This document shows positions 1-8,125 of a stretch of DNA of 64,000 nucleotides, in pieces. Origin of the DNA: Colwellia_A sp047621305 (GTDB lineage Bacteria; Pseudomonadota; Gammaproteobacteria; Enterobacterales; Alteromonadaceae); contig JBLHNB010000014.1 in NCBI GenBank assembly GCA_047621305.1, positions 1-64,000 of the forward strand, written 5' to 3'. The position numbers and the translations under genes were made by a program. Every line of letters begins with the position of its first letter. Within the stretch, counting starts at the first letter, position 1. The notes beneath the pieces were generated by a model that searched no databases, was not told the DNA's origin, and worked only from the letters and a program-made list of their open reading frames with translations.

Positions 1-317
1 TTGGTGTAGTCGCAAAAAATGGTATTCTCATCGTGGAATTCGCGAATACTCTACAACAGCGAGGGCGCGACAAACGCGACGCGGTCATTGAAGCGGCTGC
101 GATTCGCTTGAGACCCATTATTATGACTTCGCTGGCACTTATTGTGGCTATGATCCCGCTATTAATAGCGGTTGGTCCAGGCGCACAGTCGCGCTTTGCG
201 ATTGGTATTACTATTGTTGCAGGGCTTGGTATTGGCACTATATTAACACTGTACGTGTTACCAGCATTCTACATCGTGCTAGCAAAGAAAATTCAGACGT
301 CAAATCAGGAAGCATAA
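1..317 (+). CDS. RND efflux transporter permease, C-terminal part (5' end outside window)
   Basis: The reading frame is open from the first bases of the window and reads GVVAKNGILIVEFAN, the conserved segment before the last transmembrane helices of AcrB/MexB-type RND inner-membrane pumps. About 105 residues are present. They continue with an R-rich cytoplasmic loop and RPIIMTS, then two hydrophobic helices ending near YVLPAFYIVLAKK. RND permeases exchange protons for drugs or metals across the inner membrane and work with a periplasmic adaptor and an outer-membrane channel, both presumably upstream. The end is a normal TAA stop followed by a strong hairpin. The substrate class cannot be told from this fragment. 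Confidence 0.93.
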   Translation, partial: GVVAKNGILIVEFANTLQQRGRDKRDAVIEAAAIRLRPIIMTSLALIVAMIPLLIAVGPGAQSRFAIGITIVAGLGIGTILTLYVLPAFYIVLAKKIQTSNQEA

Positions 318-351
318 GGACCTCCAACGATAAAGCTACCACCATGCAAGA

Positions 352-378
352 GTGAACTTTCTTTATAAGAAAGTTCAC
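352..378. terminator. 12-bp perfect hairpin after the RND gene
   Basis: GTGAACTTTCTT is followed by a TAT loop and the exact complement AAGAAAGTTCAC. The hairpin lies 34 bp after the RND stop codon. There is no U-tract, so it may be an RNA-stabilising 3' structure or an operator and not a classical intrinsic terminator. The A/T-rich halves also give a short U-run inside the stem. Confidence 0.55.
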
Positions 379-566
379 GTTGATTGAATCTGCCATTATT
401 TATATCTATATCGAGCAGAACAAGTGTATAAATATTATCTCCATGTTTTGGAGTGAAAATATCACGGCTAAGTGTGTTGACGTACATCCGAAAAATAATT
501 GACCGAGTATGATATAAGTCATTACTTTCGAAAATTAAACCTTAATTAATATAGAAGGGTAGGACA

Positions 567-1295
567 ATGTTACGAAGTCTCAATGAAATTATGCGTTTTC
601 AATTACAAGGTATTGACACAAGAATAGGTCTTTGCAAAGATTTCCTCTTTGACGATAAATTATGGGTAATACGTTACATAGTTCCTGATACTAAAAAATG
701 GCTCTGTGGAGAACGAAAAATATTAATCAGCACAATCTCACTGCAAGAACCTCAGTGGGAACAGTACCAATTCCCTGTTGATTTAACCCAACAAAAAATT
801 AAAAATAGTCCTCCACTTGAGGAACATCACCAAATATCTCATCAATATGAAACTGCATTATTTCAATTCTACGGTTATGCTTACTATTGGATGAACGAAG
901 GATTATGGAGAACTTCTCCTAGTCCCAAACCCTTAATTGATACAAGGTTATCTAAGGATAATACTCAAGTAAAATCAGAAGATTGGCATTTACACTCAAC
1001 CAATGACGTTAAGAAATTTGAGATCTATGCCAAAGATCAAAAAATTGGCCATATAGAAGACTTTATTTTAAATGACGATAATTGGACTATTTCGTATATC
1101 GTCATAGATACCCGTAATTGGGCACCCGGTGGTCGCAAGGTTTTGATTAGTCATAAATGTATTGAGGCAGTCAATTGGACTGACTGCTCTATAACCGTTA
1201 ATGTAAATGCTGAGAAAATAATTGAAAATCCACCATACGATCTGGAACGGTTTATTGACCCAGAATATGAAAACGATCTCCGTAAGTATTATTAA
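567..1295 (+). CDS. Protein with two PRC-barrel domains
   Basis: A 242-residue soluble protein built of two homologous halves. Residues about 1-85 and 150-235 both show the PRC-barrel pattern: G-x-C/I-x-DF-F/I-L-x-DD-x-W-x-I-x-YIV-x-DT, then W, G-x-RK-V/I-LIS. The central linker (about residues 100-145) is rich in aromatic residues. PRC-barrel proteins are small beta-barrels that bind RNA, photosystem or division partners; stand-alone tandem forms in proteobacteria are mostly of unknown role, often described as stress or storage associated. The start has a good ribosome site (AGGGTAGGAC just upstream of ATG). It appears monocistronic. The fold call is solid; the cellular role is unknown. Confidence 0.8.
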   Translation: MLRSLNEIMRFQLQGIDTRIGLCKDFLFDDKLWVIRYIVPDTKKWLCGERKILISTISLQEPQWEQYQFPVDLTQQKIKNSPPLEEHHQISHQYETALFQFYGYAYYWMNEGLWRTSPSPKPLIDTRLSKDNTQVKSEDWHLHSTNDVKKFEIYAKDQKIGHIEDFILNDDNWTISYIVIDTRNWAPGGRKVLISHKCIEAVNWTDCSITVNVNAEKIIENPPYDLERFIDPEYENDLRKYY

Positions 1296-1471
1296 ATTTT
1301 GTTAAGGGTTAGCGGTAGCCACGGCAAATAATGGTTGGCTTGCAAGAATGGATAATATATATACCCGTGACCATTCAAAATGCATGTTTCAGTGGGAGAA
1401 AATAACGATTTAGATAAGGCATTGATTGCAGAGAATGGTTGTTCCTTTCCAGCCCTGTTAGTTTTTTGACT

Positions 1472-1675
1472 TTATTCTTTTATTGGGCTTTCTTCAATGA
1501 GTTTTATTATAATGGGGTTATTATTTAATTTCGCTAAATCAATAAGGTAGCTTTTCTCAAGTGCTTGTATTGGCTGCTTTGCTAATAATTCTTTTACTGA
1601 TTGTGCTTCTCCATTTGCTATGCAAGTTTTTAAAGCCGCAAAAGTCGCGATACTGTGTTCGTTTTGATTGCTCAT
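1472..1675 (-). CDS. Small hypothetical protein (67 aa), ankyrin-like helical composition
   Basis: A short minus-strand ORF reading MSNQNEHSIATFAALKT and ending IKLIEESPIKE. A longer version would start at a TTG at 1687, but the ATG at 1675 has GGGA about eight bases upstream and is preferred. The composition (helix-loop-helix, LLAKQPIQALEKSYLIDLAK) resembles half an ankyrin repeat. No paralogue or functional motif is recognised. It is isolated between two intergenic gaps. Codon composition and the plausible ribosome site suggest a real gene, but this is not certain. Confidence 0.45.
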   Translation of the reverse strand: MSNQNEHSIATFAALKTCIANGEAQSVKELLAKQPIQALEKSYLIDLAKLNNNPIIIKLIEESPIKE

Positions 1676-1687
1676 ATTAAATCCCAA

Positions 1688-2127
1688 TAATTACGTTTTG
1701 TTAAATTAGTTAAGTTATAGGTTACGGCTATTATTTTGCACGGAATGTGAAAATAAATATGTACGCCATCACACACAACTTAACGGTTTTCTTATTTAGA
1801 AAGCTTACTAACCCCTGTATTCGCTATATTCTCAGTAGTGAAGGTAATATTTAAATGTGTATGTTGGCGATCTAAGGAATACCTCCCCCTTTATGCTTTT
1901 TATAACTCTAAAAATTGATCTTTGTTTTGATACATCAATATTTAAGTATGTGCGTTAGCGCACATCTAGCGGGCTGATATTTTGTTACTTTGAGATGTAA
2001 AAATAAACCCTACATGACGAAATTATTCATTAATCAAAAAGTTCAAGCCGTGTTGTGCAATTTATAAGTTGATCGTTATGTTCTTCGAAAAGTAGGCACA
2101 CAAAAATTTAGAATTAAAAGGAAAGTT
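1688..2127. other. Intergenic region with one clear palindrome
   Basis: No convincing ORF is seen. ATGTGCG (1948-1954), loop TTAG, CGCACAT (1959-1965) forms a perfect 7-bp inverted repeat about 160 bp upstream of the next gene. It could be an operator or short hairpin. An AT-rich stretch between it and the gene at 2128 probably holds that gene's promoter. Confidence 0.5.
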
Positions 2128-2583
2128 ATGCGTTATCACCAATTAAGTGAAGTATTTGAACATCTAATAACATTGAATACCGCAACGCTAGCGTTTTATG
2201 AGAGAAGTCTTAAAGTGACAGAGCAAGAACGCGCTAGGATGTTTTTACATTATTTAGCAGACAAGCAAAAAGTCAGAAACCAATATTTAATGACCACATT
2301 GATAGAGGCGCCTATTAAAATATTTGAAATGTGGTTTGATGATGATATTGACGAGCAGTTATTAGTTTATATAGAAAAACTAGCGTTAGATCCTAATGCA
2401 AACAGTGAAAAAATAACCGCTGTAATGTTAGAGGTAAATGAGAAAATAGAAATGTGGCTAAGATCCATTTTACCATTGATACTCAACAGTGATAGTAAAG
2501 AGTATCTTCAGGATTTGATCAATAATTTACATCAAAAAAATCAGCAAATAATGCATGGTCTCCAAAGGATGAATGATGTGTGA
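2128..2583 (+). CDS. Hypothetical helical-bundle protein (ferritin-like/DUF2383-like appearance)
   Basis: 151 residues, almost wholly helical and acidic, starting with MRYHQLSEVFEHLITLNT after AAAAGGAAAGTT, a good ribosome site. The pattern of an N-terminal E/H helix (LSEVFEHLITLNTATLAFYERSL), a second helix with RMFLHYLADKQKVRNQYL, and a C-terminal helix resembles the ferritin-like four-helix proteins that count small-molecule or metal-binding bundles. No complete ExxH metal-binding set can be traced, so I do not claim metal binding. There are no membrane segments. It lies alone upstream of nhaC, on the same strand but with a 137-bp gap, so co-transcription is uncertain. Confidence 0.6.
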   Translation: MRYHQLSEVFEHLITLNTATLAFYERSLKVTEQERARMFLHYLADKQKVRNQYLMTTLIEAPIKIFEMWFDDDIDEQLLVYIEKLALDPNANSEKITAVMLEVNEKIEMWLRSILPLILNSDSKEYLQDLINNLHQKNQQIMHGLQRMNDV

Positions 2584-2720
2584 CCCCACCTTTGTTATCC
2601 TTTATGTCCACGATGTAGTGACTCTTTCAAAGCCGTAACAAGTTAAATTGGCCTATTGTTTTACCAATCACGATGACTATTCGTTACCTAATCTATGAAT
2701 AAAAAACATGGGGTATTTAA

Positions 2721-4253
2721 ATGAAACGGACAGAAAATGCAAATCCGGGTTTATTACTTGCCTTGACGCCTGTCGTGTTAACTCTGCTTATTCTAGGGAC
2801 GCAAATATTTTACTTTGGCGTTTTCGAGCCACACATTCCTCTTGCCATTGGCTTAGCCATTACCAGTATTGTCGGCATTAAGTTAGGGCTGAAATGGAAA
2901 GATATTGAAAGAGGGATTTTTCACGTTATTCATGTCGCTTTACCTTCGGTATCGGTTTTAATAACGGTTGGGATGATCATTGGAGTTTGGATTGCCAGCG
3001 GTACGGTACCAAGTATTATTTATTTTGGCTTAAAGGTCCTTTCGCCTGAACTATTCCTGGCTGCTGGTATGGTAATTTGCGCCATAGTTTCCCTTGCTCT
3101 TGGCACTAGCTGGGCGAGTGTAGGTACTGTTGGTTTGGCCTTAATGGGAATTGGCGAAGGCTTCGATATCCCTGCATATTGGACAGCTGGCGCTGTAGTT
3201 TCAGGTGCATTTTTTGGTGATAAAATTTCACCACTTTCCGACACCACTAATTTGGCCCCTGCAGTGACCGGAACCGATGTCTTTTCTCATATAAAAAACA
3301 TGATGGCAACGACCATTCCAGCTATGCTCATCGCTCTTATTATATATTTGCTCGTGGGATTTTTCGTCATCGACACCCAAAGTATTTCATTTGAAAAAAT
3401 TAACGCTATCACTAATACCCTAGACGAAAACTTTTACATTTCAGGATGGGTATTATTACCCGCTTTGGTTGTCATGGGTTTAGCTATAAAAAAATATCCC
3501 CCCATGCCATCATTATTCGCTGGCGTTGTTGCGGGTGGGGCAACGGCAATGATTGTTCAGGGGCAGAGCCTGCAATCAATTTTTGATTTTGCCAATAATG
3601 GCTACTCAATAAGTACGGGAATTGAAGAAATTGACAGCTTGTTAAATAGGGGGGGCATACAATCCATGATGTGGACAATTTCCTTGATATTGATTGCTTT
3701 GGGCTTTGGCGGAGCGCTAGAGAAAACAGGTTGTTTGAAATCAATTATTAATGCTATTAAGAGTAAAGTCACTAGTTTTGCTGGCATTCAAACCGCCGCT
3801 ATTGGAACCGCGTTTGCGACTAACCTAGTAGCCGGTGATCCCTACTTATCCATTGCTTTACCGGGAAGAATGTACTCACCTGTTTATCGTGGTATGGGTT
3901 ATTCAACTTTGAATCTATCACGCGGAATTGAAGAAGGCGGAACATTAATGTCTCCGCTAATTCCATGGAATGCGGGGGGCGCATTTGTAATTGCAGCGCT
4001 AGGACTTGGTATTGCTGATGGTAATGTAGAAAATCTTTTGTACATACCACTTGCTTTTGCCTGCTGGACTGCTCCCCTGATTGGAATTTTCTATGCTTTT
4101 ACTGGGTTATTCTCGCCCAAAGCAAGCGAAGAAGAAAGAGAACATTGGGAATCTTCTGGTGAAGCGATAGCAGAATTTAACGCTGATGGTACACCAAAAG
4201 TCGAAGATGAAGACACTGAGGAGGAAGATAACGCCGATGACGAATCAGATTAA
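2721..4253 (+). CDS. nhaC: Na+/H+ antiporter of the NhaC family
   Basis: 510 residues with roughly 11-12 hydrophobic segments. Motifs typical of NhaC are visible: SLALGTSWASVGTVG near residue 135, and GAFFGDKISPLSDTTNLAP near residue 170, which is the polar signature of the ion path. A duplicated-looking region LVAGDPYLSIALPGRMY lies near residue 380. Family members exchange Na+ for H+ (some exchange malate or amino-acid derivatives) across the inner membrane. The C-terminus carries a long acidic tail (EDEDTEEEDNADD), unusual but seen in marine relatives. Start ATG 2721 has the ribosome site GGGG. A second antiporter, NhaA, lies at 13.5 kb, consistent with sodium-based energetics. Confidence 0.9.
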   Translation: MKRTENANPGLLLALTPVVLTLLILGTQIFYFGVFEPHIPLAIGLAITSIVGIKLGLKWKDIERGIFHVIHVALPSVSVLITVGMIIGVWIASGTVPSIIYFGLKVLSPELFLAAGMVICAIVSLALGTSWASVGTVGLALMGIGEGFDIPAYWTAGAVVSGAFFGDKISPLSDTTNLAPAVTGTDVFSHIKNMMATTIPAMLIALIIYLLVGFFVIDTQSISFEKINAITNTLDENFYISGWVLLPALVVMGLAIKKYPPMPSLFAGVVAGGATAMIVQGQSLQSIFDFANNGYSISTGIEEIDSLLNRGGIQSMMWTISLILIALGFGGALEKTGCLKSIINAIKSKVTSFAGIQTAAIGTAFATNLVAGDPYLSIALPGRMYSPVYRGMGYSTLNLSRGIEEGGTLMSPLIPWNAGGAFVIAALGLGIADGNVENLLYIPLAFACWTAPLIGIFYAFTGLFSPKASEEEREHWESSGEAIAEFNADGTPKVEDEDTEEEDNADDESD

Positions 4254-4461
4254 AGTGGGCAATAGCTAAAGCTTATTTATTTAAGCTCGGGATGATTTTG
4301 TGAAATATCTTGCCGTGGGTATAAGCCTCTCCTTGACTCGTCTACGCTATCAAACTTACAAACGTTGTGTTAAATAAGGGAATTGCTCTTTTACTTTACT
4401 ATTAACTAGAAGACTAATGTATAAGACTGCTCTAAGGTGATCCCATCTAGCATTTAATATT

Positions 4462-4575
4462 TCATGGTATTATTGCATCAATGTCTGGTTCAGATTTACA
4501 CAGCTCATCCAAACATTTCAACAAATAATCAAATGGCCTTGTTGTGATGACTATATGTTGTGAAATTCGTGGCTG
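4462..4575 (-). pseudogene. Possible remnant of an IS66-type transposase C-terminus
   Basis: Translated on the minus strand this reads ITTRPFDYLLKCLDELC, then KSEPDIDAIIP and a TGA stop. IS66 TnpC proteins end in a similar way (PFDY...L...I-x-LLPWN-stop), and here the tryptophan codon position is the TGA. No longer open frame exists upstream, and no terminal repeats were found, so this would be a decayed end of an insertion. The identification rests on about 30 residues and memory of the family. It is consistent with the other signs of past rearrangement in the 4.3-6.4 kb stretch. Confidence 0.35.
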
Positions 4576-4829
4576 GAAACCGCTCTTAAAAGCAGCCGCT
4601 AATCATAAAATGCAAAAGTTCTATAAATGTTCGGTAGCGAACAGTTGAAATCTCTTAAATCATATATCCTATTTTCAATGATGGCTTGTCTTGTATAGAG
4701 CTTTAGAAATGGGCAGGTTTCAGACTAATCTGCCACGAAGTAGCAAAAACTTGCTCAGGAGTATGGCAACGCGGACTATGATGAACCGCATAATTGTAGA
4801 GTTGACGCCCTTAGAAAAGGGAGAAGGAA

Positions 4830-5147
4830 ATGCAGAATACCTCAGGGGTCGTAGTTACAGTCGTATTGTCAGCTATAATGATTGCAAAAGGTATGATGGG
4901 TGTGATGCCGGAGTTCAATGTCGCCGTTATGATCGGCACAATTGCTTGGGCCCCAGGCTTTGCAGCGATTTATGGGATGCTCCCTAGTAACAGTGTTGTC
5001 GTGAAGAGGATCGTGTTCGGCATCACAGCTTCTGGGTTACTAGGCTCCATTGTCCCCCGAAGAGATCTATTGCTAACATACACTGGGCGACGCATTACTC
5101 CCAACCGAGAGCTTGCTCCATATCGTTTTAGCAACAACAGCTGCTAA
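4830..5147 (+). CDS. Doubtful small membrane ORF, possibly frameshifted near its end
   Basis: A perfect ribosome site (AGAAGG four bases before ATG) leads into 105 codons. Residues 1-75 are hydrophobic with two likely membrane helices (VVVTVVLSAIMIAKGMMG; VAVMIGTIAWAPGFAAIYGM) followed by RIVFGITASGLLGSIVP. After about residue 77 the composition changes to R/T/N-rich. In another frame the same DNA reads TLGDALLPTESLL and IVLATTAANPHKPIYYY before a TGA at about 5175, which looks more like a natural C-terminus. A one-base indel near 5080 would join the two. I do not recognise the family. The local base composition is less AT-rich than the neighbours. Confidence 0.35.
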   Translation: MQNTSGVVVTVVLSAIMIAKGMMGVMPEFNVAVMIGTIAWAPGFAAIYGMLPSNSVVVKRIVFGITASGLLGSIVPRRDLLLTYTGRRITPNRELAPYRFSNNSC

Positions 5148-5188
5148 TCCCCATAAACCGATTTACTATTATTGAGGTTAAGCATCAA

Positions 5189-6034
5189 TTGAAAGAAGAT
5201 AACAAACAACTCGAAGATATTATTTATCTCGATGAAAGTTCACTTTTGCTTGCCGATATTGAATCGATCGCCAAGGGTGGTGACGAAATAAAATATTTTG
5301 AGCACAAATACTTTGGCAACCTGTATTCAAATATTCTTTTGGTGTTAACTCATGAATCTTATGAAGAGGACGAGGCTAAATCACTTTGGGATAATATTGT
5401 AGCCCATATGTCAGAACTAAATCATCTTCTTAACCGAAATGTAGGTATCTCTATTGCCACTATGGATTATATGTCAAATATAATAGATAAATTATTATCC
5501 CCTGTTTCAATTGAAGAAGAAAAAAGTGAGTTTATCTCCAAAATGAGTACAAAAGATGAGCTGACAGGACTCTATCTTAGGGACGTATTTGATGTAGTTC
5601 TGAGGCAGAAAGTAGAAGAAACAAAAAGAAATGACCAACCGTTATCTTTACTGATGATGGATATAGATGACTTTAAAATTGTAAATGACACATATGGCCA
5701 TCAATTAGGCGATTATGTATTGAAAAAAATTGGTCGTACTATCAATAGCCTTGTCAGGAAAATGGATTTACCTGCACGTTATGGTGGTGAGGAAATGGCA
5801 GTCATAATGCCAGATGCTAACCGAGAGCAGGTATTTAAGGTAGCAGAGCGTATTCGGAAAGAAATATCGCAATTAAAATTTGAACATTTTTCTGTAACGA
5901 TAAGCATTGGAATAGGTAGAGTTAATCGAGAAATTAAAACTCCAGAGAAATTATTAAAGGCTGCAGACAATGCACTATACCAAGCAAAAGACAAAGGTAA
6001 AAATCGAGTCATAATAAATAAAGAGATTAAATAA
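5189..6034 (+). CDS. Diguanylate cyclase (GGDEF domain)
   Basis: 281 residues starting at a TTG with GAGGT ten bases upstream. The C-terminal half (about 120-280) is a GGDEF domain: DELTGLYLRDVFD, MMDIDDFKIVNDTYGHQLGD, ARYGGEEMAVIMP and DNALYQAKDKGKNRV. The active site is GGEEM in place of GGEEF, and the inhibitory RxxD motif (RKMD) lies five residues before it, so product inhibition by c-di-GMP is expected. The first 120 residues are helical and acidic without membrane segments; this sensor part is not recognised. The protein should make c-di-GMP from two GTP in the cytoplasm. The gene ends 12 bp from the broken end of sodB, so its arrival may have truncated that gene. Confidence 0.9.
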   Translation: MKEDNKQLEDIIYLDESSLLLADIESIAKGGDEIKYFEHKYFGNLYSNILLVLTHESYEEDEAKSLWDNIVAHMSELNHLLNRNVGISIATMDYMSNIIDKLLSPVSIEEEKSEFISKMSTKDELTGLYLRDVFDVVLRQKVEETKRNDQPLSLLMMDIDDFKIVNDTYGHQLGDYVLKKIGRTINSLVRKMDLPARYGGEEMAVIMPDANREQVFKVAERIRKEISQLKFEHFSVTISIGIGRVNREIKTPEKLLKAADNALYQAKDKGKNRVIINKEIK

Positions 6035-6045
6035 ACGATACCTAC

Positions 6046-6384
6046 TGCCTCTGTGAAGTGCTTTTTGAAATCATCCATGCTGCCAAAATTACGCACTATT
6101 GCTTGGCTAATTTTACTTTCAGAATCAATAAAGCCAGAAGGGCTCAGGCACTGAAAGTAAAAAGTATGATTCCAGACCTGTGCAGAATTATTAAATATAT
6201 CACCCTGTGCATCAGTGATGATTTGCTCGAGGGTTTTGTCTGAAAATTTGGTATTCACAACTGCTTTGTTGAGTTTTTCTATATACCCAGTGTGATGCTT
6301 ACAATAATGGTAACTCAGCATTTCTTTAGAAATATGTGGCTCTAAAGCGTTCAATGAATAGGGTAATGTATGTAATGTTATCAT
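6046..6384 (-). pseudogene. sodB: Truncated iron superoxide dismutase (sodB N-terminal half)
   Basis: On the minus strand residues 1-113 match Fe-SOD: ITLHTLPYSLNALEPHISKE, YHYCKHHTGYIEKLN with the first metal histidine, and NNSAQVWNHTFYFQCL with the second. Homology stops at KKHFTEA (base 6046). The expected continuation (NNFGSGWTWLV, then DxWEHAYY with the last two metal ligands) is absent. The frame runs on for about 88 more residues antisense to the diguanylate cyclase gene, which is not SOD sequence. A protein without the second half cannot bind iron, so this is a deletion remnant unless a fragment has a new role. The start ATG and upstream region look intact. Confidence 0.85.
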
Positions 6385-6487
6385 CGTATGAATTCCTGAT
6401 ATTTTGTGTGATTACAGAGATGTTTTTTTGTCTTCGTACTACTTTCTTTTAACTACTACATAATAAGCGCCAAAAACCTTTCATTAA

Positions 6488-6501
6488 GTACGTTAACGTA
6501 C
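6488..6501. promoter_or_regulatory. Perfect 14-bp palindrome between sodB remnant and DUF302 operon
   Basis: GTACGTTAACGTAC is fully self-complementary. It lies almost exactly midway between the divergent starts of the sodB remnant (6384) and the DUF302 gene (6606), the position expected of a shared operator for a dimeric regulator. The regulator is unknown. Confidence 0.5.
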
Positions 6502-6605
6502 AGAGTAATTATAAATACAGCGATAAAGTAACCATTACTTTGCCTTTACCAATAAGGCTGTTTTCTATTATCGATATTGGTTCAGCCAATATATAGGAGT
6601 TACCC

Positions 6606-7013
6606 ATGTATGGATTCAGTGTGCAATTACAAATACCTTTCGATATCGCGCTTTCTCATGTTATTGAATCACTCAAAAAAGAGGGATTTGGTGTACTTAG
6701 TGATATAGACGTCAAAGCCACGCTAAAAGAGAAGATCAATGTTGAGCACAGACCTTATCGTATTCTTGGTGCATGTAATCCACCATTGGCACTTCGTGCC
6801 ATTGAAGCCGATGCTGATATAGGGTTACTGCTGCCTTGTAACGTAGTAGTACGAGAAGAAAAGGATAGCAGTATAACGGTTGCTTTTATGGATCCAGAAG
6901 CCTTATTAAAAGTGTCGGATAAGCCAGAAATACAAGAATTAGCTAAAGAGGTAAAAGGGTTATTACAACGTGTATCAAGACGTGTATCAAGTAGCCTTGG
7001 TAGTGAAGACTAA
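6606..7013 (+). CDS. DUF302 family protein
   Basis: 135 residues: YGFSVQLQIPFDIALSHVIESL, EGFGVLSDIDVKATLKEK, RPYRILGACNPPLALRAI, ADIGLLLPCNVVVRE. These are the hallmark segments of DUF302 (PF03625), a small alpha/beta fold often found with thiol-redox, sulfur or heavy-metal genes. The cysteine in GACNPP and the one in LLPCNV are the conserved ones. The ribosome site TAGGAG precedes ATG. It begins a co-directional run with HflK/HflC-like genes, acnA, fumC, nhaA and a copper-type ATPase. The biochemical role of DUF302 is not known. Confidence 0.9.
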   Translation: MYGFSVQLQIPFDIALSHVIESLKKEGFGVLSDIDVKATLKEKINVEHRPYRILGACNPPLALRAIEADADIGLLLPCNVVVREEKDSSITVAFMDPEALLKVSDKPEIQELAKEVKGLLQRVSRRVSSSLGSED

Positions 7014-7036
7014 TAAACCTTAACTTAGGATAAGCA

Positions 7037-8125
7037 ATGTCTACATCAAATCAAGCAAGTAAAAAAGAAGACGCTCAGCGAGAAGTGACTATGAAAAAAG
7101 CAGGAAAAGCATTGTATATCGCTTTTCAAAAACGGTTACCTGCAGGAAAAGTTAAAACCGTATTGAGTATTTTTATGGTGTTATTGCTGGTATTAACCGG
7201 TTACACCAGCTTATATACCGTACCAAGTGACTCCGTCGCGGTCGTACTACGCTTTGGTAAATTTGAGGTGATTAAACCATCGGGTTTGCACTTCAAAGTA
7301 CCTTTAGGTATCGACCAAGCGAATATTGTCCCTATTAAACGTCAACTAAAACAAGAGTTTGGCTTTTCTACCCCTGGTGCTACAGATCCTGATCAAAATA
7401 TAACCCCCAATCGTTTTTATATGTCGGATAAGTCTAAAGTCAACTTAATAGGCAACCAGTTAGGGGAAACCCAAATGGTGACGGGGGATTTAAACACCGC
7501 CTTAGTTGAATGGGTTGTGCAATATCGTATTGCCAATCCGAAAGACTATTTGTTTGAAGTGCGCGACCCTGCAGGTACTTTGCGCTATGTATCAGAATCT
7601 GTGATGCGGGAAGTAGTGGGCGACCGCACTGTCGATGAAGTGATAACCATTGGACGGCAAGAAATTGAAGTTGAAGCATTAAGTAAGATGCAGGCATTAT
7701 CGACAAAGTATGTGATGGGGATCCGGATTGATCAAGTACAACTAAAAAATATTAACCCGCCACAACCCGTGCAAGCTTCCTTTAACAAGGTCAATCAAGC
7801 TCAGCAAGAAAAAGAAAAACTCATCAACGAAGCGCGCCGTGAATACAACAGAGTTATTCCATTAGCTGAAGGAGAACGCGATCAACGCATTCGAGAGGCC
7901 GACGGCTACCGATTAAAACGCATTAATGAAGCCGAGGGTGATGCACTGCACTTTAATGCGCTTTTTGCCGAGTATAAAAAAGCCCCCGAGGTGACGCGTA
8001 GACGTCTTTATTTAGAAACCATGCAGAAGGTTATGCCACTGATCAGTCATAAAATTATTATTGATAGCAAGGCTAAAAGCGTTCTACCTCTGCTGAACTT
8101 AACCACTAAGGAAGCAACACGATGA
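7037..8125 (+). CDS. hflK: HflK-like SPFH/prohibitin membrane protein
   Basis: 362 residues with one N-terminal membrane helix at about 45-65 (TVLSIFMVLLLVLTGYTSLY) and then an SPFH domain: VPSDSVAVVLRFGKFE, GLHFKVPLGIDQ, WVVQYRIANPKDYLF, SESVMREVVGDRTVDEV. A long charged coiled coil follows. HflK and HflC form a large cage around FtsH in the inner membrane and limit its proteolysis. The N-terminus lacks the glycine-rich stretch usual in the canonical HflK, and the neighbours are not hfq-hflX, so this looks like a second, specialised HflK. It overlaps hflC by four bases (ATGA), indicating translational coupling. Confidence 0.85.
   Translation: MSTSNQASKKEDAQREVTMKKAGKALYIAFQKRLPAGKVKTVLSIFMVLLLVLTGYTSLYTVPSDSVAVVLRFGKFEVIKPSGLHFKVPLGIDQANIVPIKRQLKQEFGFSTPGATDPDQNITPNRFYMSDKSKVNLIGNQLGETQMVTGDLNTALVEWVVQYRIANPKDYLFEVRDPAGTLRYVSESVMREVVGDRTVDEVITIGRQEIEVEALSKMQALSTKYVMGIRIDQVQLKNINPPQPVQASFNKVNQAQQEKEKLINEARREYNRVIPLAEGERDQRIREADGYRLKRINEAEGDALHFNALFAEYKKAPEVTRRRLYLETMQKVMPLISHKIIIDSKAKSVLPLLNLTTKEATR

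Noticed and set aside
305..487. Minus-strand ORF of 60 codons at the end of the RND gene
   Set aside because: It is formed largely by the hairpin at 352-378, has no convincing ribosome site and no protein-like pattern.
4691..4987. ORF of 98 codons overlapping the small membrane ORF
   Set aside because: Arg/Cys/Tyr-rich random-looking sequence without ribosome site; the overlapping frame from 4830 has an ideal one and a membrane pattern.
5779..6045. Extension of the SodB frame into a 201-residue protein
   Set aside because: After residue 113 the frame is antisense to the GGDEF domain and does not look like SOD or any other protein; only the first 113 residues are homologous.
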